This document shows, piece after piece, positions 54,219 to 62,428 of a DNA stretch of 64,000 nt. The notes beneath the pieces were generated by a model. The model searched no databases, was not told where the DNA came from, and saw nothing but the letters and a program-made list of their open reading frames with translations. The number at the start of each line of letters is the position of its first letter. Positions within the stretch are counted from its first letter, which is position 1. The DNA is from CALZJC01 sp963781065 (GTDB lineage Bacteria > Acidobacteriota > Thermoanaerobaculia > Multivoradales > JAHEKO01). The stretch lies in contig CAWAET010000005.1 in the NCBI GenBank assembly GCA_963781065.1, positions 310,001 through 374,000 on the forward strand, read 5' to 3'. A program made the translations under genes and the position numbers.

Positions 54219-55190
54219 TCAGGCCCGCCCGAGATAGGCCACGGTGGGCGGCAGGCCCTGCTCCAGACTCCGCGGCTGCCAGTCCAGCTCGGCCCGCGCC
54301 CGCGCATCGTCGAAGTGCCAGTGACGGGCCAGACTGCGGAGGTGCTCCCGCTCGAGCGGCGGCCGGCGGCCGCGCAGACGGTACAGCGGCGCCGTCAGCC
54401 CGGCCAGGGCCATCCCCACCGGCAGCGACAGCCGCCACCGGGGCGGCGCCACGCCACCCAGCTCCGCCACCCGGTCGACGACCTCGCCGAGGGCAGCGGC
54501 GTCGCCGGCCAGCACGTAGTCGCGGCCCGGCTCGGCCCGGTCGATCAGCCCGACCAGCGCCTCCACGAGATCCTCCAGGTAGATCCAGCTCATCCGGCGC
54601 TCGGCCGCCACCAGCAGCGGCAGACGCCGCCGCAACACCCCGCGCAGCAGCCGATTGGCGCCGCCGCGCGGCCCCGGCGGGCCGTAGACCAGACTGGGAT
54701 AGACCACGTTCAGGCGCAAGCCCTGGGCGGCCAGCTCGCGCATCGCCCGCTCGCCGGCCCGTTTGGTCGCGGAGTAGGCGCTGGGCGGCGGCAGCTCGGG
54801 CGACTCCTCGTCGGCGGCCGAGCCGTCGGCCGGCGAGCCGCCGAAGCGGGCGATCGACGAGACCGCCAGCACCCGGCCGACACCCAGCTTCCAGGCCAGC
54901 GAGGCGACGTTGGCGGAACCGTCGACGTTGATCCGGTGGATGCGGTCGCTGGGAGCGGCGAAGTCCAGCTCCGCCGCCGCGTGCACCACCCAATCGGCGC
55001 CCGACATGCCCTCGCGCATCGAGTAGCGGTCGGTGATGTCGCCCGCGAACAACTCGGCGCCGAGCCGCTCGAGCTCGGCGGTGCGGCTGGTCGGCCGCAC
55101 CAGGACCGCCAGCTCGTGTCCGTCGGCCGCCAGACGGCGGCACAACGCCAGCCCGATGTAGCCGGTGCCGCCGGTGACGAAGATGCGCAT
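54219..55190 (-). CDS. NAD-dependent epimerase/dehydratase-family protein
   Basis: 323 residues from ATG 55190. The Rossmann motif FVTGGTGYIGLALCRRLA is N-terminal, the conserved Asp is in GDITDRYSM, and the catalytic pair is SAYSATKRAGERAM (YxxxK). The C-terminal half (SWIYLEDLVEALVGLI, LAGDAAALGEVVDRVAELGG) resembles extended SDRs acting on sugar nucleotides or dihydroflavonol-type substrates. The frame extends to 55208, but TACGAT lies 6 bases before this ATG. Specific substrate unknown. Confidence 0.85.
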   Translation of the reverse strand: MRIFVTGGTGYIGLALCRRLAADGHELAVLVRPTSRTAELERLGAELFAGDITDRYSMREGMSGADWVVHAAAELDFAAPSDRIHRINVDGSANVASLAWKLGVGRVLAVSSIARFGGSPADGSAADEESPELPPPSAYSATKRAGERAMRELAAQGLRLNVVYPSLVYGPPGPRGGANRLLRGVLRRRLPLLVAAERRMSWIYLEDLVEALVGLIDRAEPGRDYVLAGDAAALGEVVDRVAELGGVAPPRWRLSLPVGMALAGLTAPLYRLRGRRPPLEREHLRSLARHWHFDDARARAELDWQPRSLEQGLPPTVAYLGRA

Positions 55191-55196
55191 GACGGC

Positions 55197-55202
55197 ATCG
55201 TA
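55197..55202 (-). promoter_or_regulatory. -10-like box of the epimerase gene
   Basis: TACGAT on the minus strand, 6 bases upstream of the ATG at 55190; near-leaderless. Confidence 0.35.
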
Positions 55203-55379
55203 CGGCATCGGCGCGCAATCGCCCGCCGGGCCGGGCCGATCTTGACCGCTGACGGGCGGCTCGGTAAGGTGAGCGGGTATTCACGGTGCTAGCAAGCCTC
55301 TCCGAGGCGTCGTGGCCGGGTATCGGCCCGGCGCTGTGAGAGGACAATCCGCAACGAATCTGCCTTCGAGGTGCGATAG

Positions 55380-58247
55380 ATGAACAAACTGAGACGTTTC
55401 CTGCCGCTTCTCGGCCTGGCGCTGCTGGTTGGCGCGGTCGGGTCCTGCAACGCCTGCGACTCCGAGCGCAAAGCCCGGGTCAAGGAGGCCGCGACTTCGC
55501 TCAAGGCCTGTGAAGAGCTCGTCGATGGCGGTTTCCGGCCGATCGGCCGGGTAGCTTCCGAGCGCTTCCTGGGCAAGGTCGAAGAGGCCACCGCCATGTG
55601 CCGCGGCGGCTACCACGCGGTCGAGTTCCGCCCCACGCCGTGGAACGACTGGGCCAACTACTGGGGCGCCGGAGACGCCAGCACCAAGGGTCCCGACCTG
55701 ATCGACAGCCTCAAGCACCTCAACCCCACCGGGCGGGGCGTCGACGGCGCCCTGCTCGACCTCGAGTACCAGCGCATCGAGCTGGTCAAGTTCAACCTGT
55801 TCGACAACTACACCTATCCCCAGTACGTGCAGGGCCGCGACGGCGTCGGTGGCGGCGCCCTGCGGGTCTGGGACGAGATGCGGCTGCCCGCCGGCCACCC
55901 GCAGTACGAGGAGGTCGGCGGCGACGCCGAGCAACAGCTGTGCGGCGGCCAGCAGATCCGCAGCCGCACCCTGACCGGCATCTGCAACGACATGAAGAAC
56001 CCGATCATGGGATCGACCGGCACCCTGTTCGCGCGCAACGTCCAGTTCGAGACCAGCTTTCCGCACCTCGGCGAAAGCGAACTGGTGCGCAACCGCCACG
56101 GCGACCGGCTCGGCCTGCTGCAGCCGGACCCGCAGCTGATCAGCCGCAAGCTGTTCACCCGGGCGCAGAGCGACGAGGAGGCCTGCGGCGACGGCTACGG
56201 CGACCCCAACGCCGCGGCGGCGGCCAACTGTGACTATCAGAAGGCGCCGTTCTTCAACGTTCTCGCCGCCTTCTGGATCCAGTTCATGAATCACGACTGG
56301 TTCTCCCACCTGGAAGAGGGCAAGAACGCCCCCGAGTTCATGGAGGTGGGCTGCGACACCCCCGAGGCCAAGGCGCTGGGCTGCCGACCGGAGGACCGCA
56401 TGGACCGGTCGCTGGTCGCGGCCGAGGACCCTGCCCCGACCTTCACGGTCGACGGCAAGGAGCGCCTCGCCCGCGCCCCGCGCGCCTTCCGCAACACCAA
56501 CACCGCGTGGTGGGACGCCTCCCAGATCTACGGCTACGACGAGCGCTCGGGCCGGCGGGTCAAGCGCGACCCGCAGGATCCCGCCAAGCTCCTGCTCGAG
56601 CCGCGCGACGCGGGCGACGAGGGCGGCTACCTGCCGATCCTGTCCGAGGACGACCCGATGCTGCCGCAGTGGGCCGGCCAGGCGGCCACCGGTTTTCCGG
56701 ACAACTGGACGATCGGCATGAGCTTCTACCACAACGTGTTCGCCCGCGAGCACAACGCCTTCGTCGAGGGCTTCCGCGGCCAGGCGGCCGCCACCCCCGA
56801 CGCCGACTCCGGGCTGCGCGACCCCGACCGCCCGGAAGAGGTGATCACCTATGCCGAGGTCACCGCCGACGAGCTGTTCGCGGCGGCCCGGCTGGTCGTC
56901 TCGGCCGAGATCGCCAAGATCCACACCATCGAGTGGACCACCCAGCTGCTCTACAACGAGCCGCTGTACCGGGCGATGAACGCCAACTGGGGCGGGCTGT
57001 TCGGCGACAACGAGGTCGTCGACCGGGCCCTGGCGCGGGTGTTCAAGCGGCTACAGGAGTCGACCAACGAGGACATCGCCACCCAGTGGTTCTCGGTCTT
57101 CGCCTCCGGGCCCGGCATCACCGGCCTGGGCAGCGAGGTCTACGCCGACGGGTCGCTGCTGAAGAAGCTCCGCTCGGGCAAGGAGGACATCTGGGACCTG
57201 TCGAACCCGGATCACGTCAACGGCGGGGTGAACCACTTCGGCTCGCCGTTCAACTTCCCCGAGGAGTTCATGACGGTCTACCGTCTCCACCCGCTGGTGC
57301 CGGACCTGATCGAGTACCGCGAGCTGGACTCCGACCCCGACAAGATCCAGAAGAAGTACGCCGTCGTCGAGTCGTTCCGCGGCAAGGCGACCGACATGAT
57401 GAGCGCCAACGGGCTGGCCAACTGGGGGCTCAGCATGGGGCGCCAGCGGCTCGGCGCGCTGACGCTCAACAACCACGCCCGCTTCCTACAGAACCTCAAG
57501 ATGGAGCGGCTCCCCAGCGAGAGCCAGCAGATCGACGTCGCCGCTCTGGACCTGATCCGCGACCGCGAGCATGGCATCCCGCGGTTCAACGAGTTCCGCC
57601 GCCAGTACGGCCTCAAGCAGCTGACCAGCTTCGACGACTTCGTCGACACCCGGCTGCCGGCCGACAACCCGGAGAGAAAGCGCCAGGAGGCCTACATCGA
57701 GACGCTGCGCGAGATCTACGGCCAGCACGAGTGCGACGCCTCCAAGGTGATCACCGAGGTGCAGGTGAACGACGACGGCTCGCCGATCAACGACTGCCTG
57801 GGTCAGCCCGACGGCTCGATGGTCGACAGCATCGAGGACGTCGACACGGTGGTCGGCTGGCTGGCCGAGGGGCCCCGGCCGCACGGCTTCGCGATCTCCG
57901 AGACCCAGTTCGTGGTCTTCATCATCAACGCTTCGCGCCGGCTGTTCAGCGACCGCTTCTTCACCTCGAGCTACCGGCCCGAGTTCTACACCAGCTACGG
58001 CCTCGACTGGGTCAACAACAACGGCCCCGGCCCCAAGATGTGGGAGCAGGGCGAGCCCAACGGCCACCGACAGGAGGTGTCGACCATGAAGCGAGTGCTG
58101 CAACGAGCCGTCCCCGAGCTGCGGGCGGAGCTCGAACCGGTGATCAACGTCTTCGACCCCTGGGCCCGCGACCGCGGCGAGTACTACTCGCTCGAGTGGA
58201 AGCCGCGCCCCGGCGCCGAGTCCGATGAGGCCTTCCAGGGTGAGTAG
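55380..58247 (+). CDS. Haem peroxidase of the cyclooxygenase/fatty-acid-dioxygenase type, lipoprotein
   Basis: 955 residues. The signal ends in a lipobox LLVGAVGSCNACDS, so the protein is lipid-anchored in the envelope. The animal-haem-peroxidase fold is marked by the distal His in FWIQFMNHDWFSHLE (His about 305), by RNTNTAWWDASQIYGYDER, and by the proximal His in EFMTVYRLHPLVPDLIEYR (His about 637). A Tyr lies three residues before that His, the spacing of the radical-forming Tyr of cyclooxygenases and alpha-dioxygenases (YxxHPLxPD). These enzymes add O2 to polyunsaturated fatty acids. It overlaps a catalase-like gene downstream. Dioxygenase activity and lipid substrate are inferred. Confidence 0.85.
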   Translation: MNKLRRFLPLLGLALLVGAVGSCNACDSERKARVKEAATSLKACEELVDGGFRPIGRVASERFLGKVEEATAMCRGGYHAVEFRPTPWNDWANYWGAGDASTKGPDLIDSLKHLNPTGRGVDGALLDLEYQRIELVKFNLFDNYTYPQYVQGRDGVGGGALRVWDEMRLPAGHPQYEEVGGDAEQQLCGGQQIRSRTLTGICNDMKNPIMGSTGTLFARNVQFETSFPHLGESELVRNRHGDRLGLLQPDPQLISRKLFTRAQSDEEACGDGYGDPNAAAAANCDYQKAPFFNVLAAFWIQFMNHDWFSHLEEGKNAPEFMEVGCDTPEAKALGCRPEDRMDRSLVAAEDPAPTFTVDGKERLARAPRAFRNTNTAWWDASQIYGYDERSGRRVKRDPQDPAKLLLEPRDAGDEGGYLPILSEDDPMLPQWAGQAATGFPDNWTIGMSFYHNVFAREHNAFVEGFRGQAAATPDADSGLRDPDRPEEVITYAEVTADELFAAARLVVSAEIAKIHTIEWTTQLLYNEPLYRAMNANWGGLFGDNEVVDRALARVFKRLQESTNEDIATQWFSVFASGPGITGLGSEVYADGSLLKKLRSGKEDIWDLSNPDHVNGGVNHFGSPFNFPEEFMTVYRLHPLVPDLIEYRELDSDPDKIQKKYAVVESFRGKATDMMSANGLANWGLSMGRQRLGALTLNNHARFLQNLKMERLPSESQQIDVAALDLIRDREHGIPRFNEFRRQYGLKQLTSFDDFVDTRLPADNPERKRQEAYIETLREIYGQHECDASKVITEVQVNDDGSPINDCLGQPDGSMVDSIEDVDTVVGWLAEGPRPHGFAISETQFVVFIINASRRLFSDRFFTSSYRPEFYTSYGLDWVNNNGPGPKMWEQGEPNGHRQEVSTMKRVLQRAVPELRAELEPVINVFDPWARDRGEYYSLEWKPRPGAESDEAFQGE

Positions 58248-59280
58248 GTCCAGCGCCGCGATTCTGCTTCTGACCGGGCTGCTCGCCTCGTGCGGCGGCA
58301 ACCCGCCGGCCGACGAGGCCGAGACCGTCCGCCAGCTCATCGACCTGAGCAAGGAGACCCTGCGGCAACGCTACGCCGAGGGGCCGACCAGGCGGTTCAA
58401 CCAGCCGCGGCACATCGGCTGCCTGCGGGCCGACTTCACGGTCGAGCCCGATCTGCCCGCCGAGCTGCGGGTGGGGCTGTTCTCGGAGGCGCGGAGCTAT
58501 CCGACCTGGATCCGGTTCGCCAACGCCAGCGGCGAGCCGGATACCGAGAAGGACTTCCGTGGCATGTCGCTCAAGCTGCTCGGCGTCGACGGGCCGAAGC
58601 TGTTCGGCAGCAGCTCGACCGCGGACTTCGTCCTCAACAGCCACCCGGTGCTGTTTGTCGGCACGGCCGGGGACTTCCTCAAGTTCATCGACCGCAGCCT
58701 CAACTCCAGCCCGATCCTGTTCTTCCTCAACCCGTTCGACCTCCACCTCAAGGAGCTCGGCATCGTCCGCGCCGGCCGCCAGCACCATGCCGGCCATCTG
58801 GCGATCCCCTACTGGAGCACCACGCCGTACGCGCTCGGCGCCGGCACCGTGGTCAAGTACTCGGCGAGGCCGTGCGGCGGGGTCACCGCGGACAACGTCG
58901 ACGATCCGACCGACGGCTACCTGCTCGACGCCATGCGCGGCCAGCTGGCCAGCGGCGGCGCCTGCTTCGAATTCATGGTCCAGACCCAAACCGACCCCGA
59001 GTCGATGCCGATCGAGGACGCCACGGTGGAGTGGGACGAGTCGGTGTCGCCGTTCCGCAAGGTGGCCACCGTCGAGATCCCGTCGCAGCAGTTCGAGTCG
59101 GCCGCGCGGATGGAGTTCTGCGAGAACCTGGCCTTCAACCCCTGGAACACCCCCGCCGAGCACGAGCCGCTGGGCGGTCTGAACCGGGCGCGCAAGGAGC
59201 TCTACCGGGAGCTCGCCGACTTCCGCCACCAGCGCAACGGCGTCACCTACTCCGAGCCGACCGGCGAAGAGACTCTCTAG
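58225..59280 (+). CDS. Catalase-related haem protein, lipoprotein
   Basis: 351 residues from ATG 58225, overlapping the peroxidase gene by 23 bases (GTG 58240 is an alternative). Lipobox LLLTGLLASCGG. The catalase fold is seen in YPTWIRFANASGEPD, EKDFRGMSLKLLGVDG and the C-terminal LGGLNRARKELYRELADFR, where the RxxxY pair is the proximal haem ligand motif. The distal-His region reads NQPRHIGCLRADF; in related proteins a His precedes Pro-Lys, so the distal His may be Gln here. Short catalase-related proteins include allene oxide synthases and hydroperoxide-metabolising enzymes as well as peroxidases. Coupling to a dioxygenase-like gene suggests it acts on its hydroperoxide product. Confidence 0.8.
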   Translation: MRPSRVSRSSAAILLLTGLLASCGGNPPADEAETVRQLIDLSKETLRQRYAEGPTRRFNQPRHIGCLRADFTVEPDLPAELRVGLFSEARSYPTWIRFANASGEPDTEKDFRGMSLKLLGVDGPKLFGSSSTADFVLNSHPVLFVGTAGDFLKFIDRSLNSSPILFFLNPFDLHLKELGIVRAGRQHHAGHLAIPYWSTTPYALGAGTVVKYSARPCGGVTADNVDDPTDGYLLDAMRGQLASGGACFEFMVQTQTDPESMPIEDATVEWDESVSPFRKVATVEIPSQQFESAARMEFCENLAFNPWNTPAEHEPLGGLNRARKELYRELADFRHQRNGVTYSEPTGEETL

Positions 59281-59292
59281 CGCCGGCCGCCG

Positions 59293-59320
59293 CCGGCCCG
59301 GGCGATTCGACCCGGGCCGG
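59293..59320. terminator. Bidirectional hairpin between the convergent redox operons
   Basis: Perfect 10-bp stem CCGGCCCGGG / CCCGGGCCGG with loop CGATTCGA, extended by further GC-rich pairing out to about 59282-59328. It serves both the catalase-like gene and the facing cytochrome gene. No U-run. Confidence 0.65.
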
Positions 59321-59327
59321 CCGCCGG

Positions 59328-60806
59328 CTAGAGGGTCTTCATGTACTCGACGAGGGCGTCCTTGTCCTCGGCGGGCAGTTCGGTGCCCCACAGGTGGCCG
59401 CCGTTGCCGTTGCCGCGCCGGCGGGTGTCGAAGGGGAACAGCCGCCGGCCGCTCAGGGCCACGTCATCGTCCCCGACTACGGCGACGTCCGAGACAAAGC
59501 CGACATTCTCTCCGTCGAGCACGTCGTAGCCGCGATAGAACAGCTCGGGACGGCCGTCTTGCGGCTCCAGCAGGGCGCGCAGCGAAGGCACCGAGCCGTT
59601 GTGCAGGTACGGCCCGCGCAGCCAGATCCCGTCGAGCGGCTGCGACGCGTAGCCGTCCAGCTTGCGCATCTCGAGGTCCCACTCGAAGCCGTACTTCTGG
59701 CGGTAGCGCGCCGCCAGGTCGGCCCAGCGCTCGACCTCCTCCTGGGTCCAGGCGTTGGTGCGCTCGGGGTCGGTGCCGACCTCGGCGGTGGGAATGACCG
59801 TGCCCAGACGAGAGCCGCCGGCGGCGTGGCAATCGGCGCACGCGCCGGTCCAGACCGTCTCGCCGCGAGCCGCCAGCTCGGTGTCGATCGGCAGCGGATA
59901 GGGCGGCGCCTGGAGGTCCATCAGGTACTCCTCGACGTCTTTCAGCGCCGCCACGTCGAGCCACTTCTTCTGCGCGCCGTCGCCGATGGCCGAGCTGATC
60001 GCCACCTCGAAGAACGAGCCGGAGAGGCCGTCCCAGTGCAGGGCCTGCCCCACCCGGGCCTTCTGGTTCCAGATCGAGGGGATGTCGGCGTTGCCGGTGC
60101 TGCCGTCGTCGGGGATCTCGAAGACGATGAACTTGACCGGGTTGAACGGATCCACCCGCCCGGGCCCGTGCGGCTGGCGGCCGTGCTCCCGCTGCCAGGC
60201 GAAGGCCGCCTTCTGCTCGAGCAGGGCGTCCCGGGTACCCGAAATGAGCAGGAACCGGTAGAGCAGCCGCTCGCGCAGCGACAGCGTGGTCACCTCGGAG
60301 ATCGCCGCCATCAGGACGTCGGCGTTGAAGCGCGGATCGCTGGCCGAATCGAACAGGAACTGCTGGTAGGCCTGAGAGCTGAACTGATGCGACGGGCCGC
60401 CCACGTAGTAGTCGGGCATGCCCTGCTCGGGGCTCAGCCGCACCTGGCTCACGTGGCAGAAGGCGCAGTTGATGCCGGTGCGGAGAAAGCCGATCTGCTT
60501 CTTGGTCATTCCCATCGGCATCGCCGTGCCCTGCTCCCAGGGGATCCCCAGCGACGCCCAGCCGCCAGGCCCCGGCAGGTACTCGGGGAAGACCTTGGGC
60601 AGCACGACGTAGATCCAGTACGGCATGCCCTGCTCGCCTTCAGACCCGATCGAGGCGTAGAGAAAGCGGTCGCGCAACGAGCCGTCGCCCTGAACCTCCA
60701 CCTCGACGACCCGGAACAGGTTGTACCAGGCCAGGAAACCTACGACGGCGACCACCACCAGCAGCCCGACAGCCACTCTGACTTTCCAGTTCTTCTTCCG
60801 AGACAT
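59328..60806 (-). CDS. Membrane-anchored di-haem cytochrome c (peroxidase/RoxA-like), second copy
   Basis: 492 residues with GAAGGAG upstream. One N-terminal membrane helix (about 10-28, VAVGLLVVVAVVGFLAW) anchors a periplasmic domain. Two CxxCH haem sites are present: CAFCH (114-118) and CADCH (323-327). The block PLDGIWLRGPYLHNGSVPSL and the NPVKF and HWDG segments are shared with the neighbouring copy. The family lies near di-haem cytochrome c peroxidases and the rubber oxygenases RoxA/RoxB. It could reduce peroxides or cleave double bonds oxidatively. It is the third gene of the OYE operon, 38 bases after the first copy. Both copies end in VEYMKTL. Confidence 0.85.
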   Translation of the reverse strand: MSRKKNWKVRVAVGLLVVVAVVGFLAWYNLFRVVEVEVQGDGSLRDRFLYASIGSEGEQGMPYWIYVVLPKVFPEYLPGPGGWASLGIPWEQGTAMPMGMTKKQIGFLRTGINCAFCHVSQVRLSPEQGMPDYYVGGPSHQFSSQAYQQFLFDSASDPRFNADVLMAAISEVTTLSLRERLLYRFLLISGTRDALLEQKAAFAWQREHGRQPHGPGRVDPFNPVKFIVFEIPDDGSTGNADIPSIWNQKARVGQALHWDGLSGSFFEVAISSAIGDGAQKKWLDVAALKDVEEYLMDLQAPPYPLPIDTELAARGETVWTGACADCHAAGGSRLGTVIPTAEVGTDPERTNAWTQEEVERWADLAARYRQKYGFEWDLEMRKLDGYASQPLDGIWLRGPYLHNGSVPSLRALLEPQDGRPELFYRGYDVLDGENVGFVSDVAVVGDDDVALSGRRLFPFDTRRRGNGNGGHLWGTELPAEDKDALVEYMKTL

Positions 60807-60844
60807 AGCGAAACTCCTTCAGGGTCCGTCAGTCGGCAGACCCC

Positions 60845-62386
60845 CTAGAGGGTCTTCATGTACTCCACGATGGCGTCCTTCTCCTCTTCGGGCAGATAGG
60901 TGCCGTAGAGGTGGCCGCTGTTGCTGTTGCTGGGCAGCGCGACGTCGAACTCGAAGTAGGCGCGGCCGTTCTCATCGGCGACGTCGGAGACAAAGCCGAC
61001 GGCGTCGGGGTCGTAGAGGTCGTTGCCGCGGTAGAACCGGGCCGGCCGTTCCGCCGGCGGGTTCAGCAGGTCGCGCAGGGTGGGCACGGAGCCGTTGTGC
61101 AGATACGGCGCGCGCGCCCAGATTCCGTCCAGCGGCTGGTTGGCATAGCCGTTGGTCTTCTTGAAGTGGGTGAAGCGGTATTTGGAATCGGGGTACAGCG
61201 TGTACTGGTTGGCGGCGAACAGATAGGTGTAGGAGTTGAGCCGGTAGGGATCGGTGCCCACCTTCTCGAGCGGCTCGACCTGGCCCACGTACTCACCGTC
61301 GAAGGCGTGGCAGCTGGCGCAGTGCTGGCCGTAGAGGGGCTCGCCGCGCCGCGCCAGGTCCTGGTCGACCGGAAACGGGTACTCCGGCGCCGGCAGGTCG
61401 AGGATCCAGTCCCGCACCCGCTTCAGCCGTTCGTGATCGAGAGTGACCGGAGTCACCCCGGTGCCCAGGGAAGCGCTGCGGTTGCGCTCGTCTACCGAGG
61501 CGTTGTTGCCATCCCAGTGCAGGTTCATGCCCTCGCGCGGCTTCTGGTTCCACAGCGACGGGAAGTCCGAGGCGGCGGTCAGCTCGTCCAGCGACAGCTG
61601 ATCGAGGCGCCAGTTGAACTGCAGCGACTTGTACGGGTTGAAGGTGTCGACCCGGCCCGGGCCCCACGCGGTCACCGCGTCGCCCATCAGCAGCTCCAGC
61701 CGCTGGGCCCGCTGCAGGGTCGCCTCGCGGGTGCGGCTGACCACCGCGTTGCGGTAGAGAAAACGGTCGAACCAGCCCAGCTTGCGGCTCGACTGCTGGA
61801 TCCGGCCGACGACGTTGTCGGGCGTGAACCGCTCGTCGAGCGTGCAGCCGAGCACAAAGCGGAAGAAGTCCTGGAGCTGCAGCTGATGGGCCGGCATGCC
61901 GAGCACCAGCACGGGCTCCGCGTCGGGAGCCGTGCGCACCGTGCCGGTGTGGCAGACCGCGCAGTTGAGCCCCACCTGGTCGAGCCCCAGACGGCGGCGC
62001 TGCGAGACGCCGATCGGCAGCTGCTTGCCCTCCTCGAACAGCAGGCCGAGCGAGGCGTAACCGCCCGGCAGCATGTCGGGGCAGATCTCGGGCAGTACGG
62101 CGAGGATCGGCTCGGGCGGCAGCAGGCCGCCGATCGCGTCCATCAGCGATCCTCCGGGCTCGCTGCCGATCGAGCCGTACTTGTAGTGCTCGGCCGTGTC
62201 GTTGTAGTCCACCGGCCGATCGGCCAGGAAGTTCCACAGTGCCCAGGCGACGACCAGCGCCAGGATGATCAGGGCGATCAGGAGGAGCCGGCGGCGAGCG
62301 CGATAGATGTGCTCGTCGACGGCGCTCGATCGCACCGCGTCGGTGAGGACCTTGGTCGACGTCCGGGTACGAGTCTGCTTGCTCAT
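60845..62386 (-). CDS. Membrane-anchored di-haem cytochrome c (peroxidase/RoxA-like), first copy
   Basis: 513 residues. A basic N-terminus precedes one membrane helix (about 34-52). Haem sites are CAVCH (142-146) and CASCH (356-360). Conserved blocks include ILAVLPEICPDMLPGGYASL, FPSLWNQKPREGMNLHWDGN and PLDGIWARAPYLHNGSVPTL. It differs from the second copy by an insertion around LNSYTYLFAANQYTLYPDSK. The pair look like paralogues from an old duplication rather than a recent one. It sits 42 bases after an OYE-type flavoenzyme, which makes a shared pathway on an unsaturated or peroxidised substrate plausible. Confidence 0.85.
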   Translation of the reverse strand: MSKQTRTRTSTKVLTDAVRSSAVDEHIYRARRRLLLIALIILALVVAWALWNFLADRPVDYNDTAEHYKYGSIGSEPGGSLMDAIGGLLPPEPILAVLPEICPDMLPGGYASLGLLFEEGKQLPIGVSQRRRLGLDQVGLNCAVCHTGTVRTAPDAEPVLVLGMPAHQLQLQDFFRFVLGCTLDERFTPDNVVGRIQQSSRKLGWFDRFLYRNAVVSRTREATLQRAQRLELLMGDAVTAWGPGRVDTFNPYKSLQFNWRLDQLSLDELTAASDFPSLWNQKPREGMNLHWDGNNASVDERNRSASLGTGVTPVTLDHERLKRVRDWILDLPAPEYPFPVDQDLARRGEPLYGQHCASCHAFDGEYVGQVEPLEKVGTDPYRLNSYTYLFAANQYTLYPDSKYRFTHFKKTNGYANQPLDGIWARAPYLHNGSVPTLRDLLNPPAERPARFYRGNDLYDPDAVGFVSDVADENGRAYFEFDVALPSNSNSGHLYGTYLPEEEKDAIVEYMKTL

Positions 62387-62428
62387 GAGTGCACCCCCGA
62401 AAGATGTTCAGTGGCTCGGCTCATCGGC

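Noticed and set aside
58290..60848. An 852-codon open frame crossing the catalase-like gene and the opposite cytochrome gene
   Set aside because: It spans two well-supported genes on different strands and the terminator between them; composition is that of shadow frames.
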